Positions 1 to 6,950 of a DNA stretch of 12,211 bases are shown here, one piece after another. Numbering within the stretch: the first letter of the stretch is position 1; each line of letters starts with the position of its first letter. The stretch is taken from assembly GCA_003445715.1 (NCBI GenBank), contig DMCS01000059.1:3977-16187 (forward strand), read 5' to 3'. Below the pieces are notes generated by a model, which did no database searches, had not been told where the DNA came from, and saw only the letters and a program-made list of their open reading frames with translations. The stretch comes from Candidatus Mesolinea sp. Lineage in GTDB: Bacteria > Chloroflexota > Anaerolineae > Anaerolineales > Anaerolineaceae. Position numbers and translations under genes: made by a program.

Positions 1-2201
1 CCAGTCTCATCTTCCAATTGCATCTCTACCAACTCGTAGCGGATACCGCCCAGATAGGTAATTTTGAGCCCAGCCACGCGCAGCTCTTTTTCAGGTGCAT
101 TGAGCGCGAGGTCCAAATAATAATTGATGAAGCCTTCCTTGGCTTCCAAGGGGGCATCCACATCCGCACGGCCAGCGTTGGAGGTTGGGTCCGTAGAAGT
201 ACCAAAAGTCTCCCACAAGCCTGGTAAATGCACGGTTTCTTCCCAAATTTCTGCCAACGTGTTGAGCGGCTTCTCGCTGCGCGTGCCATAATACGCCAGC
301 ATGTCCATCACCAGCAGGTTTGCCCAGGGGCCGTCCTTATCAGTCACATGCCCGCGTGAGGTGAGCCCGGAAGATTCCTCACCGCCAATCAGGATGCGGT
401 CGCGCCAGTCGGGTGGAAGCTCTTTGAGAATATTGTAGCGGTCATCGGTGCGGCGAATTTCCTCGATGTATTTGATGCCCACCGGCACCATAAATGCATA
501 CTTGAGCGCGCGGCTCTCGATTTTCCCCACGCGGCACTTATAGATACGCTGACTGACATAACCGGGCAGCGCACCTGGCGCCGGACGATTCGCTTCGTTA
601 TTCGGGATCATCCCAGCCAGCGGCTCAATCAGTGGTGAGCCGGTTTGGGTGGCGATTACCCTGCCAGTGAAACCGCGATCCACGCCCAGGTAGCGCACCA
701 ACATCGTCAAGATTTGGTTAGGGCGGAAGTAAACCCCGCCTTTATCCACAATGCCGTAGCGGTCAGCATCCGTATCCATGCCCATGCCTAACCAAGCACC
801 TGTGCTTGCGACGGTATCCTTGAGCAGCTGGTTGAAAGGCTCCTCTGGGTTAGCATAATCTTGCCCGCCAAGGTCTGGGTCAACTTCGGCATGAAGAACG
901 GTATTGCGCACGCCCGCTTCACCCAGCAGGCGGGTCAGGTAGCCGCGCCCAGAACCGTGCATCTCATCCACCACCACGTGTTTATCAGCGAAAAAGTGGC
1001 GAATGCGGTCAAAATCGATGGGGATGCGCTGGTTACCATTACCGTTATTCTTGATCCAGTGCACGTAGCTATCCAGCGGGTCAAATCCAAATACGCGTCC
1101 GCGCTCCCGTTCGGCTTCCAGGTTTGTGCTGCCACCGCCCTGATCCTCGAGCTGCAGTTCGTTGATGCGAAAAGCCAAAAAGTCGGTCACGTTCGTGGGA
1201 GCTGGATAGCCTAAGCGGGGATTAAACTTGATGCCCTGCCATTCCGGCGGGTTATGACTGGCAGTGGCGATGATCAATCCAGCCACTTCTTCTGGTGGCA
1301 GCACATCGGTCTCATAAAACGAGAGTGCTGGGGTGGGCACGTCACGGTTGCCTAGCTCCACGCGGAAACCATTAGCCAAGCATGTCTCAGCAATCCACTG
1401 TGTGACCAGGTCTGAATACCGGCGGGTATCATGCCCGATTACTACGCGCCGTCCTGATAGGTCCTCCGCACCCACGAAAGCGGGCACATGGCGGTAATTC
1501 ATAAAGTCGCAGATCGCTTGCACCACCTGGCGGGCACGCTTCTCGGTAAAGTCGTTTTGCCAGCGCCCGCGCACGCCAGAAGTGCCAAAGCGTAGATACT
1601 TGCGGTCGTAAATCTCGCGCAGCAAGCCGGTGCTGGTGCGCGTCCCAACTAAAATCGGGTCGCTGGTGCGTACACGCAGGGCGTAAAGGCGCTCATAGAT
1701 ATTGCCCACTTGAATCACGCGGTAAGCCATAAAGCGGTCGGGGTCTTGCGCCTGGTCGAGGCTCTCGAGCAAGGGCAGCACTTCGTGACGGATATCTTCG
1801 GCTATGCTATGGAAAGCCCGCGATTCGAGGTACATGTGGGCTAAATCGAGCGCTTTGCGGCGCATGGCAGCCGTGGAGGGCATGTAATCCTCATCTAACT
1901 GCCGGCGGTAAGCCTGTGAGGCAGCATCTTCCTTGGGTTGGTAAAGCTCCAGCCGACCCTGCGTGCCCGTGGCAGCCAAGGTGAGCAGCAGGCTGAAAAT
2001 CCGCGAGGAAGTAACCAGGTCTGCCGCAATCTGCTCAGGGTATGTCCTCAGCCAGCCTTCGAGCTCTGCCAAAAAGGTGTTCATTGCGGCAATGGCGGGC
2101 TGCCACTGCTCGGGCTGTTCCGCAACTAAGATGGCACGATTGAGTGTATTAAAGCGAGCCGCTAAACTGGCTGTGAAGTTTGTGTCCGTACCTTGTAGCA
2201 T
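1..2201 (-). CDS. Phosphohexomutase (phosphoglucomutase/phosphomannomutase family), C-terminus cut by window edge
   Basis: The frame is open from ATG at 2201 to the left edge (733 complete codons), so the C-terminal phosphate-binding domain is missing here. Alpha-D-phosphohexomutase motifs appear in order: FGTSGVRG near residues 205-212, the phosphoserine loop TASHNPP (catalytic Ser315), the metal loop DTDADR (476-481) and the sugar-recognition loop GGEESSG (606-612). By family, it moves a phosphate between C1 and C6 of a hexose; glucose versus mannose specificity cannot be read. DTDADR, rather than DGDADR as in GlmM, is closer to phosphoglucomutase-type loops. The first ~200 residues are an extra, apparently helical region that ordinary 450-580-residue mutases lack. 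The start is set by AAGGAG eight bases upstream; an ATG at 2208 is in a frame that closes after 19 codons. It is the last visible gene of an operon with glmM, 12 bases after the glmM stop. Family assignment is firm; substrate is inference. Confidence 0.93.
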   Translation of the reverse strand, partial: MLQGTDTNFTASLAARFNTLNRAILVAEQPEQWQPAIAAMNTFLAELEGWLRTYPEQIAADLVTSSRIFSLLLTLAATGTQGRLELYQPKEDAASQAYRRQLDEDYMPSTAAMRRKALDLAHMYLESRAFHSIAEDIRHEVLPLLESLDQAQDPDRFMAYRVIQVGNIYERLYALRVRTSDPILVGTRTSTGLLREIYDRKYLRFGTSGVRGRWQNDFTEKRARQVVQAICDFMNYRHVPAFVGAEDLSGRRVVIGHDTRRYSDLVTQWIAETCLANGFRVELGNRDVPTPALSFYETDVLPPEEVAGLIIATASHNPPEWQGIKFNPRLGYPAPTNVTDFLAFRINELQLEDQGGGSTNLEAERERGRVFGFDPLDSYVHWIKNNGNGNQRIPIDFDRIRHFFADKHVVVDEMHGSGRGYLTRLLGEAGVRNTVLHAEVDPDLGGQDYANPEEPFNQLLKDTVASTGAWLGMGMDTDADRYGIVDKGGVYFRPNQILTMLVRYLGVDRGFTGRVIATQTGSPLIEPLAGMIPNNEANRPAPGALPGYVSQRIYKCRVGKIESRALKYAFMVPVGIKYIEEIRRTDDRYNILKELPPDWRDRILIGGEESSGLTSRGHVTDKDGPWANLLVMDMLAYYGTRSEKPLNTLAEIWEETVHLPGLWETFGTSTDPTSNAGRADVDAPLEAKEGFINYYLDLALNAPEKELRVAGLKITYLGGIRYELVEMQLEDET

Positions 2202-2209
2202 GAATCATT

Positions 2210-2215
2210 CTCCTT
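2210..2215 (-). promoter_or_regulatory. Ribosome binding site overlapping the glmM stop codon
   Basis: AAGGAG on the minus strand shares two bases with the TAA stop of glmM and ends eight bases before the ATG at 2201. It fixes the start of the downstream mutase and implies that the two genes are translationally linked. A second ATG at 2208 lies almost on top of this site and leads to a short closed frame, so it is not the start. Confidence 0.75.
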
Positions 2216-3683
2216 AAGCTTCTGCGCTGCGCGGCACCAAACCGCCTTCAGCCACGTTGAGCACCTCGATCGGTGCACCCGCGGGTGTGCCGGTCTCGTG
2301 TTGGACAAGTTCGCAAACCTTCCAGGCATAGCTGGCGACCTCGGCGGTAGTATGGCGGGTATCGGCTTCGAGCATCAGGCGGAACTTAGGCTCAGTGCCC
2401 GAGTAGCGCAGGTTTTGCCGCACCAAGCCCGGCAGCGCTTGCCGCAGCTCAGCCAATAGCGCCTCTAGTGGCTGTATCGTCTTGAGATCGGGCTTGGCTA
2501 CTACGGTACAGGATGCCACTACCTGCGGGAATTTTTGAATGCCATCGGTCAGTGCTGAAAATTTTGTTCCAGGATGGGCACGCAGCACTTGCAGCATAAA
2601 AAGGGCGGTGCGCAAGCCATCACCGGTGTGGTGTGCTGCATCGAAGAGAATCACATGCCCAGACTGCTCTCCGCCCAAGCCAAGCTTGCCTTGAGTGCCA
2701 TCTTCTTGGCTTAGGTTGAAAAGCTTTTCAGTGATGTATTTATCCCCAACGGGGGTTTCAATCAACGCAAGCTTGCGCTGCTGGCAAAATCCGTTCAAAG
2801 CACCGTTTGCCATCGTCGTTGTCACGATGGTACTTCCCAATAGTTTGTCCTGAGATCGCAGGTAATCAGCCAGTATGGCAAGCATATAGTCGCCATCCAC
2901 TAACCTGCCGCGCTCATCCATCAAGATAACGCGATCCGCATCGCCATCAAAAGCTAAACCCAAGTCGGCGTTGTGTTCGCGGACACAGGCTGCAAAATCC
3001 TGTGGGTACGAGCGCACATACTCAGATCCAGCCTGGGCGTTGATGTTTTGTCCATCTGGCGAGGCATTGAGCGCAATCACCTCTGCGCCCAGCCGGCGGA
3101 AGATTTCTGGACCCACTTGGTACGCTGCGCCATTGGCGCAATCCAGGAGTAACTTCAAGCCATGCAGGTCCAAGCCTGGTTGGCTCTCGGCTAAATCCTG
3201 CAAGTAAACTTCATGAAGGTATGCACCATCGGCAATCTGCCCAAAACCATAGCCATTGGCAGGGATTTGTTCTGCCTGCAGCAAGGCTTCAATTTCCAGC
3301 TCAATCTCTTCGGGCAGTTTGGTGCCCTGGCTGGTGAGGAACTTAATGCCATTTTCAGCAGCAGGGTTATGCGAGGCAGAAATAACCACCCCTGCTTGTG
3401 CACCTGTTTTTTGCGTCAGGAAAGCAATCGCCGGAGTGGGCAACACACCCAGGTCAACAACGTCCGCACCGCTGGCAAGCAGCCCTGCCACTAGCGCACT
3501 TTGCAGCATCAGCCCAGAGCTGCGTGTATCCCGCCCGACCACAAAAGTAGGGCGACGGGTAATTTCACCCCCCAATACCAAGCCAGCAGCCCTTCCCAGC
3601 TGCAAGACAAACTCCGCAAACATGGGTGCTGTTCCCGCTGTGCCGCGAATGCCATCTGTTCCAAAATATTGCGGTTTTGCCAT
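2214..3683 (-). CDS. glmM: Phosphoglucosamine mutase GlmM
   Basis: The 489-residue protein converts glucosamine-6-phosphate to glucosamine-1-phosphate in the cytoplasm, the step before UDP-GlcNAc synthesis by GlmU. All four family signatures are present: FGTDGIRG (7-14), the phosphoserine loop ISASHNP with Ser104, the metal loop DGDADR (246-251), and the sugar loop GGEQSGH (337-343). The C-terminal phosphate-binding loop RYSGTEP is at 426-432. FGTDGIRG and GGEQSGH point to GlmM rather than a generic phosphomannomutase. It is somewhat longer than the usual ~445 residues, partly from a ~57-residue tail after the phosphate loop. The start has AAGGA seven bases upstream. It sits in the middle of an operon, 23 bases after the EEP gene and 12 bases before the next mutase. 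GlmM is normally activated by serine phosphorylation, and the target serine is intact. The alternative, a phosphomannomutase-like enzyme, is less likely. Confidence 0.93.
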   Translation of the reverse strand: MAKPQYFGTDGIRGTAGTAPMFAEFVLQLGRAAGLVLGGEITRRPTFVVGRDTRSSGLMLQSALVAGLLASGADVVDLGVLPTPAIAFLTQKTGAQAGVVISASHNPAAENGIKFLTSQGTKLPEEIELEIEALLQAEQIPANGYGFGQIADGAYLHEVYLQDLAESQPGLDLHGLKLLLDCANGAAYQVGPEIFRRLGAEVIALNASPDGQNINAQAGSEYVRSYPQDFAACVREHNADLGLAFDGDADRVILMDERGRLVDGDYMLAILADYLRSQDKLLGSTIVTTTMANGALNGFCQQRKLALIETPVGDKYITEKLFNLSQEDGTQGKLGLGGEQSGHVILFDAAHHTGDGLRTALFMLQVLRAHPGTKFSALTDGIQKFPQVVASCTVVAKPDLKTIQPLEALLAELRQALPGLVRQNLRYSGTEPKFRLMLEADTRHTTAEVASYAWKVCELVQHETGTPAGAPIEVLNVAEGGLVPRSAEA

Positions 3684-3706
3684 AAATTGTTCCTTAATTA
3701 GGAGTG

Positions 3707-4600
3707 CTATTCTATCACCACATCTGCAACCACGGGCAGATGGTCGGAGATGCGATGCGCCAAATCACTCACGACGACCTGGCAATTAAACTTTTGCAGG
3801 CGGCGGGTTGGAAAAAAGTAGAGATGATCCACCGCACCGGCTTCGGGGTGGGTGGGAATGTCATTAAATGGGGTGAGGCGCACAAAACCGTACTCCGCCT
3901 CCAGCTGATGCTCCAAAGCAGGCTCGTTTGGGTTCGCATTAAAGTCACCTGCCAAGAGCAATGGCAACCCCTTCTCCAGAATATTCTCCGCTACAAGGGA
4001 AATTACCCGGTTGATCTGTTCAGCACGCAGCTGTTGGGCTTGGGCGACAATCGCATCCTGCTTATCTTCACCACGCTCAGCAACCAATGTGGTCAGGTGA
4101 AGGTTCACCAAGTAAGGGTACGGGCTGCGTTTGAGCCGTGTGATGATGACGTAACGCGGGTCAGTATCACGCGTACCCTCATAGCGAAGGGGTTGATAAA
4201 TGGGCACATTGCGGGGAACGCCCTCGCGGGTTGGATCACCCAAACGCGCAAAGGGTAGTCGTGAAAAAACCGCGTTTCCCTTAGACCAATCCCACCAGTC
4301 TTTGAACAAGCCATTGACCATCAGGTCTTTTTTGACCTGCATATCGTGCTTCATGGAAAGCGTTTCGCCATAGCAATGAAAGGAATATTCAGCGCCATTA
4401 CGGATGAGGTCGACCATGCTGTGCTTAAGTCCTTCAGCATCGGTATATTGGGCAATCTCTTGCACGCAAAGCACATCCGGTTGAAGCTCATAGAGCAGAT
4501 CGAGTAAAGCTTCATTCTTTGAGGTTGTTTCATCAGGTTCACCACTGAAGTTTTTCACGCCTCCGCCCAAATTTAGGGTCATTATGCGCAAGGTCAACAT
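3707..4600 (-). CDS. Endonuclease/exonuclease/phosphatase (EEP) family protein
   Basis: The protein has the EEP (DNase I/AP endonuclease-like) fold motifs in order: MTLNLGGG at the N-terminus, QPDVLCVQE with the metal-binding Glu, VNLHLTT, LAGDFNANPNE, VDHLYF and the C-terminal SDHLP with the catalytic His. These metal-dependent enzymes cleave phosphodiester or phosphate-ester bonds in nucleic acids, sphingomyelin or inositol phosphates; the sequence does not show which. No signal peptide is evident, so it is probably cytoplasmic. Two starts are possible: ATG 4630 (307 residues) or ATG 4600 (297 residues). I prefer 4600. It begins just before the first conserved strand and has AAAGGA upstream, although spaced 12 bases. 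The -10 box at 4643-4648 would leave 4630 with only about six bases of leader. It is the first gene of the operon with glmM and the second mutase, an odd partner that may act on a sugar phosphate or nucleotide. Confidence 0.88.
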   Translation of the reverse strand: MLTLRIMTLNLGGGVKNFSGEPDETTSKNEALLDLLYELQPDVLCVQEIAQYTDAEGLKHSMVDLIRNGAEYSFHCYGETLSMKHDMQVKKDLMVNGLFKDWWDWSKGNAVFSRLPFARLGDPTREGVPRNVPIYQPLRYEGTRDTDPRYVIITRLKRSPYPYLVNLHLTTLVAERGEDKQDAIVAQAQQLRAEQINRVISLVAENILEKGLPLLLAGDFNANPNEPALEHQLEAEYGFVRLTPFNDIPTHPEAGAVDHLYFFPTRRLQKFNCQVVVSDLAHRISDHLPVVADVVIE

Positions 4601-4642
4601 TCCTGTTGCTGTTCCTTTCTGGTATGGCATACTTACGCATCA

Positions 4643-4648
4643 ATTATA
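4643..4648 (-). promoter_or_regulatory. -10 box (TATAAT) of the EEP-glmM-mutase operon
   Basis: A perfect TATAAT on the minus strand, within GGTATAATTG, lies 42 bases before the preferred ATG. No good -35 hexamer is visible at 16-18 bases, suggesting a weak or activator-dependent promoter. The spacer is occupied by the palindrome at 4650-4668. Confidence 0.6.
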
Positions 4649-4649
4649 C

Positions 4650-4668
4650 CAACGCATTAAGTGCGTTG
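4650..4668. promoter_or_regulatory. Perfect 7-5-7 inverted repeat in the EEP operon promoter
   Basis: CAACGCA and TGCGTTG flank a five-base spacer, forming a 19-base palindrome. It starts one base beyond the -10 box, exactly where RNA polymerase would contact the -10/-35 spacer. It is also about 35 bases upstream of the -10 candidate of the divergent msrP gene. The position and symmetry fit a repressor operator. No regulator gene lies beside it, so the regulator's identity is unknown. Confidence 0.5.
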
Positions 4669-4703
4669 CAGAACCTCTATATGTGTAGATACGGTTTTTT
4701 GGT

Positions 4704-4709
4704 TATACT
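4704..4709 (+). promoter_or_regulatory. Candidate -10 box (TATACT) of msrP
   Basis: TATACT lies 29 bases before the msrP start, within GGTTATACTTTT. No convincing -35 element is seen upstream. The gene has only a weak ribosome site (AAGAG, five bases from the ATG). This is tentative. Confidence 0.4.
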
Positions 4710-4737
4710 TTTGGCATCATTCTAAAAAAGAGCCACC

Positions 4738-5664
4738 ATGAATACTGAGAATTTTCCCCAGCCCATCAAGCAAGAGCCAATTACCCCTAAGCAGCTTTAC
4801 CTGACACGGCGCAAGTTCCTGGAAGCTGCTGGAATTCTTACAGCCAGCACCATTCTGGCGGCTTGCTTGGGTAGTGACCCAGCTTCACCTTCTGGTTCAC
4901 CCACATCTGGAACGGACATAATGACGCGTAAAGACTTAGCCACAAGCTTCAATAATTTTTACGAATTTGGCACTTCCAAATCCTCAGTGGCTGAACGGGC
5001 AAAAGATTTTCAGATGCAGCCTTGGCAGGTGGAGGTCGGCGGGCTTGTGCGATACCCGCGAATTTTCAGCATGGAGGAGCTTCTGGATAATTTCACCCAA
5101 GAGGAGCGCATTTACCGCATGCGCTGCGTGGAGGCTTGGTCGATGGTGCTGCCTTGGGCAGGCTTTCCCTTGGCACAGCTGCTGGAAGTGGTGGAGCCAT
5201 TGCCCGAAGCGAAATTCGTCGGCTTTCAGTCGGTTTATCGGCCGGAGGAGATGCCTGGCCAGGTCGGTCTAGAATTCCCTTGGCCATATCTGGAAGGCTT
5301 GCGCTTAGATGAGGCTCAGCACCCGCTGACGTTGTTAGCAATGGGTTTGTATGCAGAGCCGCTCACACCGCAAAACGGTGGACCCATCCGATTGGTGGTG
5401 CCATGGAAGTACGGCTTCAAGAGCGCCAAAGCGCTGGTAAAGATCACCTTGCAAGCTGACCAACCGGTCACATTCTGGAATGCCATCGCCCCCCAGGAAT
5501 ATGGCTTTTACGCCAACGTCAACCCGGCAGTTGATCACCCGCGCTGGTCACAAAGCGAAGAGCGGCGCATTGGGGAAATAGGCTCCCGTGCTACGCAGCT
5601 CTTTAATGGTTATGAGGAAGTTGCTCCCCTGTATGAGGGCATGGACCTAAGTGTCAACTTTTAG
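4738..5664 (+). CDS. msrP: MsrP (YedY)-family molybdopterin methionine-sulfoxide reductase catalytic subunit, Tat-exported
   Basis: The 308-residue protein closely follows the E. coli MsrP layout, including YRMRCVEAWSM with the molybdenum-ligand Cys130, the LEGLRLDEAQHPLTL stretch, PQNGGPIRLVVPWKYGFK (211-228) and YGFYANVNPAVDHPRWSQ. By family it carries a molybdopterin cofactor and repairs oxidised methionines in exported proteins. The N-terminus has a twin-arginine signal, TRRKFLEAAG (23-32), followed by a hydrophobic run ending in the lipobox LAAC (40-43). It is therefore probably folded in the cytoplasm, exported by Tat and lipid-anchored outside through Cys43; E. coli MsrP is soluble. 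A Ser/Pro/Thr/Gly-rich linker follows. The usual membrane haem partner MsrQ is not adjacent; the next gene is convergent, 24 bases away. A different electron donor or a distant msrQ is implied. Family assignment is very secure; the exact substrate is inferred. Confidence 0.94.
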   Translation: MNTENFPQPIKQEPITPKQLYLTRRKFLEAAGILTASTILAACLGSDPASPSGSPTSGTDIMTRKDLATSFNNFYEFGTSKSSVAERAKDFQMQPWQVEVGGLVRYPRIFSMEELLDNFTQEERIYRMRCVEAWSMVLPWAGFPLAQLLEVVEPLPEAKFVGFQSVYRPEEMPGQVGLEFPWPYLEGLRLDEAQHPLTLLAMGLYAEPLTPQNGGPIRLVVPWKYGFKSAKALVKITLQADQPVTFWNAIAPQEYGFYANVNPAVDHPRWSQSEERRIGEIGSRATQLFNGYEEVAPLYEGMDLSVNF

Positions 5665-5688
5665 CCAGCCAATAAGCGTAATTGCAAA

Positions 5689-6807
5689 TTACTGCGGCGG
5701 AAGCGCATCTGCCTCAAAAAGATCGCAAAATTCAATAATCTTTTCTTTGGGGATATCCCAGATAAAAGCCCTGCCAACGCGGGCGATATCTGCCCACCCT
5801 TGCACCATCCATTCGTCCGGGAAGCGCACAAATTGAATTTGGTCATCTTCGAGTTTGGGGAGCAAGCAAATGAGTTGCTGAATTTGGGCCATACTCAAGT
5901 CGGTTTGCACGTCATCCAGCATCGTACTGACTAGCTTTGGGAGGCTGGAAATTAGACTGGGGCTAGTAAGCTTATCTTTAATCGCCATCAACACCATAGA
6001 TTGGTGCTCTGCGCGGATAAGATCGCCATACCGCTCTCGGCAGCGCACAAAGGTGAGCGCCCTGGCACCATCCATATGGTTCATGCCCGGCTGGAAGTAA
6101 TCCGGGCGCTGGTATAAGGGGTCTTCCGCTTCCATGCCTTTGGGTCGGCAATCAACGGGTTCATTGAGGTAAACATCTACCCCACCGATAGCATTAACAA
6201 TTTTCTCAAAGGCAACCATATTGACAGCTACGTAATGGTCCACATAAAGGTCATAGTTATAGGCAATCGTCCGCGCCAGCAAGCCTGGTCCGCCACCCGG
6301 ACCTTCGTAAAAGCCCATCCCTGGGCCGCCGTAAAAATAGGCTTGGTTTAGCTTAGCGTTGTATATCTCATCTTGCACGGATGGGATCAAATCAGGGATT
6401 TGCACTTCCAGGTCACGCGGCAGCGTCATAACGGTTACCTTGGGCGTGACAAAATCAATGCGCATCACGCGAATCACATCCGAAAGGCCGTAAAGGTATT
6501 CTGGGTCGGTGGAGTCAATGCCGGCAGCTAAAAGGTACATTATTTTGTTGTCGCCGCAAATAGGCTCCCCAACCGGTTCTGTAGGCAAAGTTATAACACC
6601 TGTCTGCTCACCTTCTCCAGCAGCACCAGAATTTGAGCCGCTTCCCGCAGATCCGCCACTGGTGCTCGAAGTTCTGGTGGGTAAGCCTAACGGCTCCCCC
6701 AAAGAGCGGTTCCAATTGGCTAGAACAAAGATCCCTCCCGCAACAACAATCAGGAGAAGTATTCCAAGGACGATGGCTAATATCGGTTTCTTTTTGTTTT
6801 CTTCCAT
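5689..6807 (-). CDS. LytR-CpsA-Psr (LCP) family membrane-anchored protein
   Basis: The 372-residue protein has a short basic N-terminus, one membrane helix (about 9-30), a Ser/Gly-rich low-complexity linker (about 47-68) and an extracellular LCP domain from about 87 to 275. LCP signatures include AAGIDS (Asp98), GLSDVI (Asp110), LPRDLEV (Arg131), AKLNQAYFYGGP, IGGVDVYL, HMDGARALTFVR and the arginine cluster at 255, 257 and 265, ending RAEHQ. LCP proteins transfer polyprenyl-pyrophosphate-linked glycopolymers to the cell wall or to protein; in Chloroflexota the acceptor is uncertain. The ATG at 6807 has AGAGG six bases upstream and lies directly before the charged N-terminus. An upstream in-frame ATG at 6888 would add 27 residues without LCP character and would start upstream of the -10 box. 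It stands alone, tail-to-tail with msrP and head-to-head with the HIRAN gene. No C-terminal LytR_C domain is evident. Confidence 0.92.
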   Translation of the reverse strand: MEENKKKPILAIVLGILLLIVVAGGIFVLANWNRSLGEPLGLPTRTSSTSGGSAGSGSNSGAAGEGEQTGVITLPTEPVGEPICGDNKIMYLLAAGIDSTDPEYLYGLSDVIRVMRIDFVTPKVTVMTLPRDLEVQIPDLIPSVQDEIYNAKLNQAYFYGGPGMGFYEGPGGGPGLLARTIAYNYDLYVDHYVAVNMVAFEKIVNAIGGVDVYLNEPVDCRPKGMEAEDPLYQRPDYFQPGMNHMDGARALTFVRCRERYGDLIRAEHQSMVLMAIKDKLTSPSLISSLPKLVSTMLDDVQTDLSMAQIQQLICLLPKLEDDQIQFVRFPDEWMVQGWADIARVGRAFIWDIPKEKIIEFCDLFEADALPPQ

Positions 6808-6856
6808 ATTTGCCTCTATGAGGTAACAAGCGCAATCACATCTCGTGCGTACGCTT

Positions 6857-6862
6857 ATTATA
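6857..6862 (-). promoter_or_regulatory. -10 box (TATAAT) of the LCP gene
   Basis: A perfect TATAAT on the minus strand, within GCGGCTATAATAAG, lies 49 bases before the LCP ATG. An eight-base palindrome GCGTACGC (6847-6854) covers the likely transcription start. No clear -35 hexamer is visible. Confidence 0.55.
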
Positions 6863-6893
6863 GCCGCATTTATCGAGCCGATTTTCATAGGTC

Positions 6894-6915
6894 ATTCGCT
6901 ATGTCTCGAGCGAAT
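6894..6915. promoter_or_regulatory. Inverted repeats between the divergent LCP and HIRAN promoters
   Basis: ATTCGCT (6894-6900) and AGCGAAT (6909-6915) form a perfect 7-8-7 inverted repeat covering the -35 region of the HIRAN promoter. A second, interleaved pair, CATAG (6886-6890) and CTATG (6899-6903), also has an eight-base spacer. This could be an operator serving one or both promoters. No regulator is known. Confidence 0.4.
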
Positions 6916-6927
6916 TAGCTGATAAGC

Positions 6928-6933
6928 TATAAT
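6928..6933 (+). promoter_or_regulatory. -10 box (TATAAT) of the HIRAN-domain gene
   Basis: A perfect TATAAT within AAGCTATAATGTT. Transcription would begin near 6940, giving a leader of only about 11 bases before ATG 6951, with GGAG at 6941-6944 inside it. A short inverted repeat TAGCT/AGCTA (6917-6930) overlaps the upstream edge of the box. Confidence 0.6.
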
Positions 6934-6950
6934 GTTCAGTGGAGCAAACG

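Noticed and set aside
861..1214. Plus-strand open frame of 117 codons
   Set aside because: It lies wholly inside the phosphohexomutase gene on the other strand and shows no domain pattern or ribosome site.
3256..3789. Plus-strand open frame of 177 codons across the start of glmM
   Set aside because: It is antisense to glmM, whose motifs are unmistakable, and its own translation is rich in Ser, Pro and Arg without structure.
3704..4258. Plus-strand open frame of 184 codons
   Set aside because: It is antisense to the EEP gene, which has a full motif set; no ribosome site or family resemblance.
5678..5692. GTAATT-GCA-AATTAC hairpin between the convergent msrP and LCP genes as a bidirectional terminator
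   Set aside because: The stem has six mostly A-T pairs and no T-run on either side, so it is too weak to claim.
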